From NCBI GenBank assembly GCA_934661135.1, contig CAKUJA010000052.1, forward strand, positions 1-16,388: a stretch of DNA of 16,388 bases. Reading direction: 5' to 3'. Below the pieces are notes generated by a model. The model worked only from the letters and a program-made list of their open reading frames with translations, searched no databases and was not told where the DNA came from. Below are positions 1-6,096 of this stretch, piece by piece. A program made the translations under genes and the position numbers. This DNA is from an uncultured Oscillospiraceae bacterium (GTDB lineage Bacteria > Bacillota > Clostridia > Oscillospirales > Oscillospiraceae). Positions within the stretch are counted from its first letter, which is position 1. Each line of letters opens with the position of its first letter.

Positions 1-433
1 GGAGAAAGAAAAGAATCGCCGCGCCCGGTGAAGAAAAGAAAGAGAAATTCCGAAACCGGGCGTACGTCCCATGCCGCCATCATGTAACAACTCATTGAAT
101 TGGTCTTGTTTGCCCGCCCTAAATTACCTCTCCGCCGGCAGCTACGCGCCGCACGCTATCTTGATGATGGCGGGCGGTTGACTGCTGACCGATCTTGCAG
201 CGCGGGCGTTTCTGAAAGGCGATGCGCAGAGCGCAGAGACCTTTCGGGTGGTAGGGATGGATGGGACGGACAGAGGAAGTCCGAAATCTTTTGAGTCAAA
301 TTCAGGACTACGGTTGGCACCATGCCCTCTTTCTTTTCTTGGCAGGTTGAAACCGTTCTTTTCTTTCTGAAGGAGAAAGAAAAGAATGGGTTCAAAAAAG
401 CGTTTCTTTGGCGCGGAGGAAACAGGAAGAAGC
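1..433. repeat. Non-coding repetitive region with GAAAGAAAAGAA hairpin repeats
   Basis: No convincing gene is visible; the short open frames here are low-complexity and lack ribosome sites. The first 22 bases recur exactly at 16311-16332. A related hairpin lies at 356-386: TTCTTTTCTTTCT (356-368) pairs with AGAAAGAAAAGAA (374-386) around the five-base loop GAAGG. A further stem, CGCCCGGT (22-29) with ACCGGGCG (55-62), encloses an A-rich loop. Such hairpin repeats are scattered between genes in Oscillospiraceae genomes (general knowledge, not searched). Bases 63-300 show nothing I can name. Confidence 0.6.
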
Positions 434-717
434 GGGCGGACAGAGTCGTCCGCCCCTACGGGTGCGGTGGAAGATCGGCGGTTGTACCGATGTGTTGCAA
501 CTGCTCCCCGACCCTCATCCGTCTGCTTCGCAGACACCTTCCCCGGAGGGGAAGGCAATCCGCTGCGGCGGGGATGGGCGGACAGAGTCGTCCACCCCTA
601 CGGGTGCGGTGGAAGATCGGAGGTTGTAACGATGTACTGCTGCTGCTCCCAGACCCTCATCCGTCTGCTTCGCAGACACCTTCCCCGGAGGGGAAGGCAA
701 TCCGCTGCGGCGGAGAA
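434..717. repeat. Tandem duplication of a 142-bp intergenic repeat unit
   Basis: Copy 1 (434-575) and copy 2 (576-717) align without gaps at a period of exactly 142 bp. The central 20 or so bases after GGTTGTA are the most divergent part; the 3' half, including GTCTGCTTCGCAGAC and CCTTCCCCGGAGGGGAAGG, is identical. Both of those are small hairpins. Read on the minus strand the unit translates as PSPPGKVSAKQTDEG, a peptide that recurs in spurious annotations from gut Clostridia. I regard it as a dispersed non-coding repeat and not a gene. Confidence 0.8.
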
Positions 718-720
718 GGC

Positions 721-764
721 AACCAGCAGGCACGCGGCAAAAGCGCCGGGTGTCTGCTGGTTTT
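721..764 (+). terminator. Long hairpin with plus-strand T-tract (terminator-like)
   Basis: AACCAGCAGGCAC (721-733) pairs with GTGTCTGCTGGTT (750-762), including one G-T pair. After one mismatch the stem continues CGGC/GCCG around loop AAAAGC. TTTT follows at 761-764 on the plus strand, overlapping the stem base. There is no plus-strand gene upstream in the window, so it either stops antisense transcription running towards the minus-strand operon or serves as a 3' stem for that operon's mRNA. On the minus strand no comparable T-run follows. Confidence 0.5.
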
Positions 765-810
765 ATGCGATATTTATGAATAAATATACAAAACGAGAAA
801 AAGCAGGGTT

Positions 811-916
811 GCGGCAGGCTGCGGCAAGCGCTGCGGCAGAGGTGCGGCGGGAATGCGGCAGCGGATTTGCGGTACGCTGCGGCAGCGTGCGGCAGACTGC
901 GGCAAGGCTTACGGCA
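811..916. repeat. Phased GCGGCA short repeats after the operon's last gene
   Basis: GCGGCA or one-base variants begin at 811, 821, 833, 844, 855, 869, 879, 889, 899 and about 911, mostly 10-12 bp apart. An extra GCGGAT at 861 is out of phase. The tract starts at the stop codon of the PIG-L gene and runs downstream of it. In the operon mRNA it reads as C-rich, regularly spaced UGCCGC, followed at 790-805 by CTTTTT and GTTTT runs. It may be a simple-repeat expansion, a structured 3' end or a Rho-loading-like segment; the function is not established. Confidence 0.6.
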
Positions 917-1634
917 GAAGCAGATGCGCGCCGGCGATGATCGGCCAGTCGGTGGAGAGAGTGTAGGCTTCGACGCGCTGCACCTTCGGCGTGCCGCAGG
1001 CGGCGCAGAAGAATTTCGTTTCGGCATCGATCATGTCGAGGTAGCTGACACCGAATGCGTCGGCCGACCAAGCGCCGACCTGTGAGGCGTGGCACTTCAT
1101 CATCTGAATTTTGGTGTCGTAGGTATCGGTGATGTCGACAAAATACTGCGGGTTGGTCTTGGTAGGCATTCCGCCGAGCGCCGTGCAGGTGAACAGCGGC
1201 GGGAGATGGTCGATGACCGGGTGGGCGGTCTCCATGAGCTTGACCGTGGCGAGGACGCGCGCTTCAAAGGCAAGGTAGCCGGTGATGTCGTGATCCTGAT
1301 TGTAGTCGACGTATTTGGGCGGGGCGAAGATGACGTCGGGGCGGGCGATGCGGACGGCTTCGATGAAGGCCATGCGCGTTTCGCGGTTGTCGAACAGCAT
1401 TTCGTCCTCATAGCCGAGCCAGATCAGGTGTGCGCCGATGACATCGCAGGACGCCTGCGCTTCCTTGTGGCGCATTTCGGCGATCTCCTGGCGGGTTTTG
1501 CCATAGGAGCCGATCTGACCGTCGGTGGCGACGCACATATAGACCTCATCGCCGCGGGCGGCGTATTTGGCCAGTGTGCCGGCCATGCGGAACTCAATAT
1601 CATCGGGATGCGCGCCAAATGCCAATACTCTCAT
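909..1634 (-). CDS. PIG-L/LmbE family zinc deacetylase
   Basis: This 241-residue protein belongs to the PIG-L/LmbE fold, whose members hydrolyse N-acetyl groups from sugars and sugar conjugates using zinc (for example BshB, MshB). The N-terminal AHPDD motif (residues 8-12) gives the zinc ligands H9 and D12 plus the general-base D11. The second metal motif is NQDH (112-115), which keeps the ligand H115 but has Asn where many relatives have His (HPDH). No signal peptide is seen, so it should be cytoplasmic. The ATG is preceded by a perfect AAGGAGG seven bases upstream. It is the last gene of the operon, 62 nt after the TIM-barrel gene. Its presence suggests the imported compound, or an intermediate, carries an acyl-amide; the exact substrate is unknown. 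The family call is secure. Confidence 0.9.
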   Translation of the reverse strand: MRVLAFGAHPDDIEFRMAGTLAKYAARGDEVYMCVATDGQIGSYGKTRQEIAEMRHKEAQASCDVIGAHLIWLGYEDEMLFDNRETRMAFIEAVRIARPDVIFAPPKYVDYNQDHDITGYLAFEARVLATVKLMETAHPVIDHLPPLFTCTALGGMPTKTNPQYFVDITDTYDTKIQMMKCHASQVGAWSADAFGVSYLDMIDAETKFFCAACGTPKVQRVEAYTLSTDWPIIAGAHLLLP

Positions 1635-1661
1635 AAGAATCCTCCTTACAGTTTGACGTGG

Positions 1662-1694
1662 CCGCTGCCGCAGTGCGCGGCAGCGGTGTTTTTT
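1662..1694 (+). terminator. Intercistronic hairpin, terminator-like on the plus strand
   Basis: CCGCTGCCGC (1662-1671) pairs with GCGGCAGCGG (1677-1686) around loop AGTGC. T6 follows at 1689-1694 on the plus strand. It sits inside the minus-strand operon, directly after the TIM-barrel gene stop. In the sense transcript the A6 precedes the stem and no T-run follows, so it is not a classical terminator for the operon. It could protect the upstream mRNA or stop antisense RNA. Confidence 0.6.
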
Positions 1695-1696
1695 GG

Positions 1697-2371
1697 TTAT
1701 CGGTTCATGTAGTCGATGACGATGTCGATCTGCTCGCCGAAGGAGCAGTCGCCGAATTTCCGTTCAAAGAACGCGCCGCCGATCGTGAACGCCCACGCGC
1801 CGGTGGCCTTGACCTCGTCGAGCCGCTGGAACGACGCGACGCTGCCGGCAAGGCAGACATCGCCGCGGACGTGGCGGACGAACTCCGCGTTGAGCTTGAC
1901 GGCGTCGCCGGTGAAGCGGTAGCCGAGCAGGTCGAAGCCGGTGACGCCCTTGGTATCGACGAGCGTATTGGCTTCTTCAATCATGCCCTCAATTGTGCCG
2001 TCCAGCACGGAGGGACGGCCGGAGATCCGGCCGACGAAGGGCATATATTTCATGCCCGCCCGGTCAGCCACGGCCTTGACGGAGTCGAAGTACATGGTGC
2101 CCATGAGGACGTCGAAGCCGCAGCGCGCGCCGATCTCCGCGCCGGCGACGCAGCCGGCTTCGGTATAGTCGACAACCTCGAGGAACGTGGTTTTGCCGGC
2201 GGCTTTCATGCGGGCGACGAGATCTTTCATCTCCTCCTCCGGGATGCCGACCTCTTTGAAGCCCCAGAATTTCGCTTTGGAGGATTTGGCGGCTTCAAAG
2301 ACCTCGATGGCGTCGGGGACGGTGCGGTCGTTGTGGGTGAGCATGACGATGAGTTCGGGAATGTGCTTCAT
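1697..2371 (-). CDS. Conserved protein of unknown function, TIM-barrel-like
   Basis: I do not recognise a named family. The 224-residue protein starts MKHIPELIVM; the ATG at 2371 is preferred over the upstream in-frame ATG at 2413 because GAGG lies nine bases before it. The pattern suggests a phosphate-binding beta/alpha barrel: GFKEVG (37-42), FLEVVDYTEAG (63-73), DVLMGTMYFD (87-96), GFDLLGYRF (145-153), then CLAGSVASFQRL (173-184) and FTIGGAFFERKFG (195-207). The last two resemble the glycine-rich beta-7/beta-8 phosphate loops of HisA, NanE and KDPG-aldolase-like barrels. K39, E65, D68 and R152 are candidate active-site residues by position only. It lies between the lipoprotein gene and the deacetylase gene, so an isomerase, epimerase or aldolase role in the same pathway is a reasonable inference, not a demonstration. 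Confidence 0.7.
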   Translation of the reverse strand: MKHIPELIVMLTHNDRTVPDAIEVFEAAKSSKAKFWGFKEVGIPEEEMKDLVARMKAAGKTTFLEVVDYTEAGCVAGAEIGARCGFDVLMGTMYFDSVKAVADRAGMKYMPFVGRISGRPSVLDGTIEGMIEEANTLVDTKGVTGFDLLGYRFTGDAVKLNAEFVRHVRGDVCLAGSVASFQRLDEVKATGAWAFTIGGAFFERKFGDCSFGEQIDIVIDYMNR

Positions 2372-2398
2372 GGAAGAATACCTCATTTCAAAAGATGG

Positions 2399-2434
2399 GG
2401 CAGCGGCGCACAATCTGGCAGGCGCGCCGCTGCC
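2399..2434 (-). other. Strong intercistronic stem-loop downstream of lipoprotein gene
   Basis: GGCAGCGGCGC (2399-2409) and GCGCCGCTGCC (2424-2434) form a perfect 11-bp stem with a 14-base loop. It lies in the 120-nt gap between the second substrate-binding lipoprotein and the TIM-barrel gene. In the sense RNA it is followed only by a weak CATCTTTTG, so partial termination or 3'-end protection is more likely than full termination. Such stems commonly keep binding-protein mRNA in excess over downstream genes. Confidence 0.65.
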
Positions 2435-2491
2435 GGAATGGAGTCTTTCGCGCGAGAGGGGAGCGGCATTTGCGCGAGAGACAGAAACGGT

Positions 2492-3736
2492 TTAGTCGAC
2501 GGCGCCGGCGATGTAGTCGGCAAGGGTCTTGCCGTCGTAGTAGAATTCAAACATCTCCTCGACGTTATCCTTCGTGACGAGCGTGTTGGAATAGAACATG
2601 ACGGAGGGGATTTCCGCGCCGTTGAGCTTATTGACAAGCTGGCTCAGGCACCACTTGATCGGCGCCGTGGAGGAATAGCAGCAGGAGCCGAGCAGGTCGC
2701 CGTTGTAGATGCCCTCGAGGATGACCTTGTCGTTGTCGATGGAGGTGATGGGCACGTCGGAGCCGTTGGCCTTGGCAGCGTTCATCATGCCGATGGTGGC
2801 CGAGGAGTAGAGACCGAACGCACCGATCAGCTCGTCGCCGTAGTTCAGCAGCGCGCCTTCAAAGGCGGTGTAGTGATCTTCGGGGGAGGTGCCGGTCAGC
2901 TCGACGATCTCGATGTCGGGATAGTCGGCAAAGGCGTCGATGAAGCCCTTGGAGCGGGTGGCGGCGTTCGGATGGACGAAGGGAAGCGTCTGATAGACAA
3001 CGACGCCCTTCATATCGGAGCCGGTTTCCTTCAGATGGTCGATGAGGAGCTGCGCAGCCAGCGCGCCCTGCTCACAGCATTCGGACATGACGACGGCATC
3101 GAACGAGCCGGACAGCGCCGGGTTGAACACGACGACGGGGATGCCGGCCTTTTCGAGCGCATCGAGGGAGCCCTGCACGCCATAGAAGTCACAGGGGCAG
3201 ATGATGGCACCGTCGATGCCTTGCAGAATCCACTGCTCGACGGCCTGGTTCTGGAGGTTCTGGTCGTAGTTGGCGTCGTTGGTGAGCAGCGTGACGCCGA
3301 CTTCCGCGGCGGCCTTGGTGATGGTGTCCATAATCATGGCGCCGACCTCGTCGACTGAGTAGTAGAGCGAGAAGCCGATGGTATAGTTTTCATTGGCGGT
3401 GGGCATCGGCGTGGTGAACGTGTCGGGGACGCTGACGACGCGGCCGTTGCCGCGGACGGTGACGTCACACTCGACACCCTTGCTGGTGTAGTATTCGTTG
3501 ATGTCCCAGCTCTGGTCGGGATAGTCAACGAAGTCGGCTTCGTTCGGATTTTCGGTCGGAGCCGGGGCGGGTTCGTCCGGCGTGGCGGGCGTCTGCTCCT
3601 GGGTGTTGTCTGCGGGGGTGGAATCGGTGGCGGTGTTGTCTGCGGGGGGCGTGGATTCTTCGGCGGGGGAAGCCGCGCAAGCGGCAAGACCCAGCGCCAG
3701 AACCAGCGCGAGAAGCAATGCGATCCATTTTTTCAT
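2492..3736 (-). CDS. Sugar ABC transporter substrate-binding lipoprotein (second copy)
   Basis: This is a 414-residue extracytoplasmic sugar-binding protein of the ribose/galactose type (Peripla_BP_4). Residues 1-19 are a lipoprotein signal peptide with lipobox LAAC, so C20 should be lipidated. A Pro/Thr/Glu-rich linker spans about 23-66. A conserved extension (about 76-115) precedes the binding fold, which starts at YTIGFS (118-123) and ends near residue 410. Key segments are NDANYDQNLQNQAVEQW, PCDFYG, LPFVHPNAATR, GLYSSAT and TSIDND. It is clearly paralogous to the protein encoded immediately upstream but differs at the hinge (VVVFNPA against VITLDAP) and at SECCEQG against YDGVEQG. Both are positions where ribose-binding relatives contact the sugar. 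GGGAGG precedes the ATG. The ligand is unknown. Confidence 0.93.
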   Translation of the reverse strand: MKKWIALLLALVLALGLAACAASPAEESTPPADNTATDSTPADNTQEQTPATPDEPAPAPTENPNEADFVDYPDQSWDINEYYTSKGVECDVTVRGNGRVVSVPDTFTTPMPTANENYTIGFSLYYSVDEVGAMIMDTITKAAAEVGVTLLTNDANYDQNLQNQAVEQWILQGIDGAIICPCDFYGVQGSLDALEKAGIPVVVFNPALSGSFDAVVMSECCEQGALAAQLLIDHLKETGSDMKGVVVYQTLPFVHPNAATRSKGFIDAFADYPDIEIVELTGTSPEDHYTAFEGALLNYGDELIGAFGLYSSATIGMMNAAKANGSDVPITSIDNDKVILEGIYNGDLLGSCCYSSTAPIKWCLSQLVNKLNGAEIPSVMFYSNTLVTKDNVEEMFEFYYDGKTLADYIAGAVD

Positions 3737-3773
3737 TTCGTTGTCCTCCCTAAATCGTTATTTATGGTTGAAA

Positions 3774-3787
3774 TTTACCGGGGTAAA
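3774..3787. other. Short perfect palindrome between the two lipoprotein genes
   Basis: TTTACCGGGGTAAA pairs TTTACC with GGTAAA around GG. It lies in the 110-nt gap between the two substrate-binding-protein genes, about 40 nt before the start of the second one. It could be a small RNA stem or a protein-binding site. Nothing else is recognisable in this gap apart from the ribosome site of the downstream gene. Confidence 0.35.
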
Positions 3788-3846
3788 GACGCGATGAGGA
3801 ACGGGACTGCAATGGTTGACGCGGGGGTTGGGATTGCGGGGAAGGG

Positions 3847-5070
3847 TCAGTCGTTGCCGGCCATATAGTCGGCCAGCGTGCGGCCGGCGCCGTAGTAGAC
3901 CGGGAACATCTCCTCGACATTGTCGCGGGTGACCATGGTGTTGGTCTGGTAGACGAGCGCCGGGATCTGCTGCCCTTCGAGCAGGTTGATTGTGAGCATC
4001 ATGGCAAGGCGGGAGCCTTCGATGGCGGAATAGCAGCTCGAGCCGAGCACCTCGCCGTTGTAGATGCCCTCGAGAATGACGCGGTCGTTGTCGACCGAGG
4101 TGATCGGATAGGACTTGCCGGAGGCCTTGACGACGTTCATAATGCCGTAGGTGGCCGAGGAGTAGAGACCCCAGAGACCGAGAATGGAATCGTCGGCGGA
4201 GAGGATGCCCTCGAAGGCGGTATAGTGATCCTCGGGGCCTTCGCCGGTGAGCGCCTTGACCGTGATGCCGGGGTATTTGTCAAAGACCTCCATAAAGCCA
4301 AGCTCGCGCGTGACGGCATTGGGGTGAATGAAGGGGAGCGTGCCGTAGTAGATGCTGCCAGTCATGTCGCTGCCCTGTGCGAGAAGGTACTGCTCGAGCG
4401 CTTCCCCGGCCTGACGACCCTGCTCGACGCCGTCGTAGACGACGCAGGCATCGACCTCGCCGGCGCAGGGCGGCGCGTCGAGCGTGATGACCGGGATACC
4501 GGCTTCATGCAGCGCGTCGAGACCGTCTTTGCAGGCGTAGAAATCGCAGGGCGTCATAATGACAGCGTCGACCTCCTGCAAAATCCACTGCTCCATGGCC
4601 TGATTTTGCAGGTTTTGATCGTAGTCGGCGTCATTGACGAGCAGCTCGACGCCGATCTCCGAGGCGGCGTCCTTCATGGCCTCGAGGTACATCGCACCGA
4701 CCTCGTCGACCGTGTAATAGACAGAGAAGCCGATGGTGTATTTCTTTGACGGAGTGGGCAGCGGGACATTGCCGCCGCCGAGCCATTTGACGCTGCCGCC
4801 GCCGGCGCGGATGGACATCTCGCACTCGACGCCGAGGTCGTTGTAGTAGTCGTTGAGGTCGCAGGTCTGCCCCTTCGGGATCAGGTACTCAAACAGCGCG
4901 GGATCATCGAAATCGGTGAGCACTGCGGCGGAGGATTGGGAGTCGGTTTCGTTGGTGCCGGAAGCGTCGGAGGGTTGGGAAGCAGTCTCTTTGGTGCCGG
5001 AAGCGGCGCAGGCGGTGAGACTGCACAGCGTGAGAAGTGCGAGCAGGATAGCCAGAACTTTTTTCAGCAT
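3847..5070 (-). CDS. Sugar ABC transporter substrate-binding lipoprotein (first copy)
   Basis: This 407-residue lipoprotein has a signal peptide ending in lipobox LTAC, with C21 as the lipidated residue. A Ser/Thr-rich linker (about 22-50) follows, then the same kind of extension as its paralogue (DLNDYYNDLGVECEMSIR, about 71-88) and a periplasmic-binding-protein fold from YTIGFS (111-116). Shared blocks include DYDQNLQNQAMEQWIL, TPCDFYA, LPFIHPNAVTR, GPEDHYTAFEG, GLYSSAT, TSVDNDRVILEGIYNGEVLGS and the C-terminal DNVEEMFPVYY. It is the copy nearest the permease, 57 nt downstream of it, and is preceded by AAGGAG. In an RbsB-type transporter it would deliver ligand to the permease at the membrane surface. 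Having two binding proteins for one permease suggests two ligands or two affinities. Confidence 0.93.
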   Translation of the reverse strand: MLKKVLAILLALLTLCSLTACAASGTKETASQPSDASGTNETDSQSSAAVLTDFDDPALFEYLIPKGQTCDLNDYYNDLGVECEMSIRAGGGSVKWLGGGNVPLPTPSKKYTIGFSVYYTVDEVGAMYLEAMKDAASEIGVELLVNDADYDQNLQNQAMEQWILQEVDAVIMTPCDFYACKDGLDALHEAGIPVITLDAPPCAGEVDACVVYDGVEQGRQAGEALEQYLLAQGSDMTGSIYYGTLPFIHPNAVTRELGFMEVFDKYPGITVKALTGEGPEDHYTAFEGILSADDSILGLWGLYSSATYGIMNVVKASGKSYPITSVDNDRVILEGIYNGEVLGSSCYSAIEGSRLAMMLTINLLEGQQIPALVYQTNTMVTRDNVEEMFPVYYGAGRTLADYMAGND

Positions 5071-5127
5071 AAAACTCTCTCCTTATATCAAATTTTACGA
5101 AACGACGGAGGACGCGGCCGGCACCGG

Positions 5128-6093
5128 TCAGCTCTTTTGGACGGTTTTGCGGGATTTGAGCGCGTTGTCCATCAGGATGGCGAAGATGATGACGAAGCCC
5201 TTGACAAGGAGCTGAACGTCGGACTGCGCGCCGAGCAGGGACAGGCCGGAGTTCAAAATCGCCATGATGAGCGTGCCGGCGATGGTGCCCCACATGGTGC
5301 CGAGACCGCCGGAGATGGCCGTGCCGCCGAGGACTGCGGAGGCGATGCCGTCCATGGCAAGATCCTGGCCGAGACTCGGCATACCGGCGTTCATCAGACC
5401 CGCGAGGATCAGACCGGCGATGCCGGAGCAGAAGCCCATCATGGCGAAGGCCGCCATCTGGATGCGGTCGACCGCGATGCCGGCGACCTTGGCGGACTCG
5501 CCGTTGCCGCCGATGCAGCGGCAGTAGAAACCGAATTTCGTTTTATAAAACAGGAACAGCGCGATGGCGAAGAACACCAGCATGATGATGACCGGCGTGG
5601 GAATGACACCGAACACCATGCCGTTGCCGAAGAAGTCGGTAACGCCCTTGATCTTGATGGAGACCGTGCGGCCGGAGGTGATCGTCTGCGCAAGGCCGCG
5701 GAGGATGTTCATTGTGGCAAGCGTGGTGAGGAAGGCCGGAATTTTGCCCTTGACGATGATGACGCCGTTGAGGAGACCGCAGAGCACGGCCATGACGATG
5801 ACCGCGGGCAGCATGATCGCAACGGAGACACCCTTGTTCAGACCATAGGCCAGAACAACGCCGGTGAGCGCGGCGAGCGAGCCGGCGGACATATCGAACA
5901 CGCCGAGCGTGAGCAGAAACGTCATGCCGAAGGCGGTAATGGCAACATAGCTCATGCGTTTGAGCATACTGAGCAGATTGTTGCCGTTGAGAAAGACCGG
6001 CTTGAGATAGGTGAAAACGGCGACGAGCACGATCAGAATCAGAATCGTGCGGAACTCGACCAGAATTTGGCCGACACTTCTTTTTTTCTTCAT
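5128..6093 (-). CDS. Sugar ABC transporter permease (RbsC-like)
   Basis: This 321-residue polytopic membrane protein belongs to the branched BPD_transp_2 family (RbsC, XylH, MglC type). Hydrophobic segments begin around residues 15, 47, 70, 92, 115, 163, 212, 255 and 290. The family-typical cytoplasmic coupling region reads GGNGESAKVAGIAVDRIQ, the equivalent of GxNxxAAxxxGI. Other conserved stretches are FGMTFLLTLGVFDMSAGSLAAL and AVLGGTAISGGLGTMWGT. Only one permease gene is present, so a homodimer is expected. It starts 3 nt after the ATPase stop, with AGGAG inside the end of the ATPase gene, implying translational coupling. Family assignment is firm; the transported sugar is not evident. 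Confidence 0.94.
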   Translation of the reverse strand: MKKKRSVGQILVEFRTILILIVLVAVFTYLKPVFLNGNNLLSMLKRMSYVAITAFGMTFLLTLGVFDMSAGSLAALTGVVLAYGLNKGVSVAIMLPAVIVMAVLCGLLNGVIIVKGKIPAFLTTLATMNILRGLAQTITSGRTVSIKIKGVTDFFGNGMVFGVIPTPVIIMLVFFAIALFLFYKTKFGFYCRCIGGNGESAKVAGIAVDRIQMAAFAMMGFCSGIAGLILAGLMNAGMPSLGQDLAMDGIASAVLGGTAISGGLGTMWGTIAGTLIMAILNSGLSLLGAQSDVQLLVKGFVIIFAILMDNALKSRKTVQKS

Positions 6094-6096
6094 CTC

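Noticed and set aside
142..1027. Several overlapping minus- and plus-strand open frames in the first kilobase, up to 184 codons
   Set aside because: They translate repeats (PSPPGKVSAKQTDEG, KEKNGF) and Ala/Arg-rich low complexity, lack ribosome sites, and overlap the hairpin and tandem repeats.
1658..3358. 566-codon plus-strand open frame
   Set aside because: It is antisense to the barrel and lipoprotein genes, is rich in GVDDG/AVVDD-type composition typical of antisense GC-rich frames, and has no ribosome site or domain.
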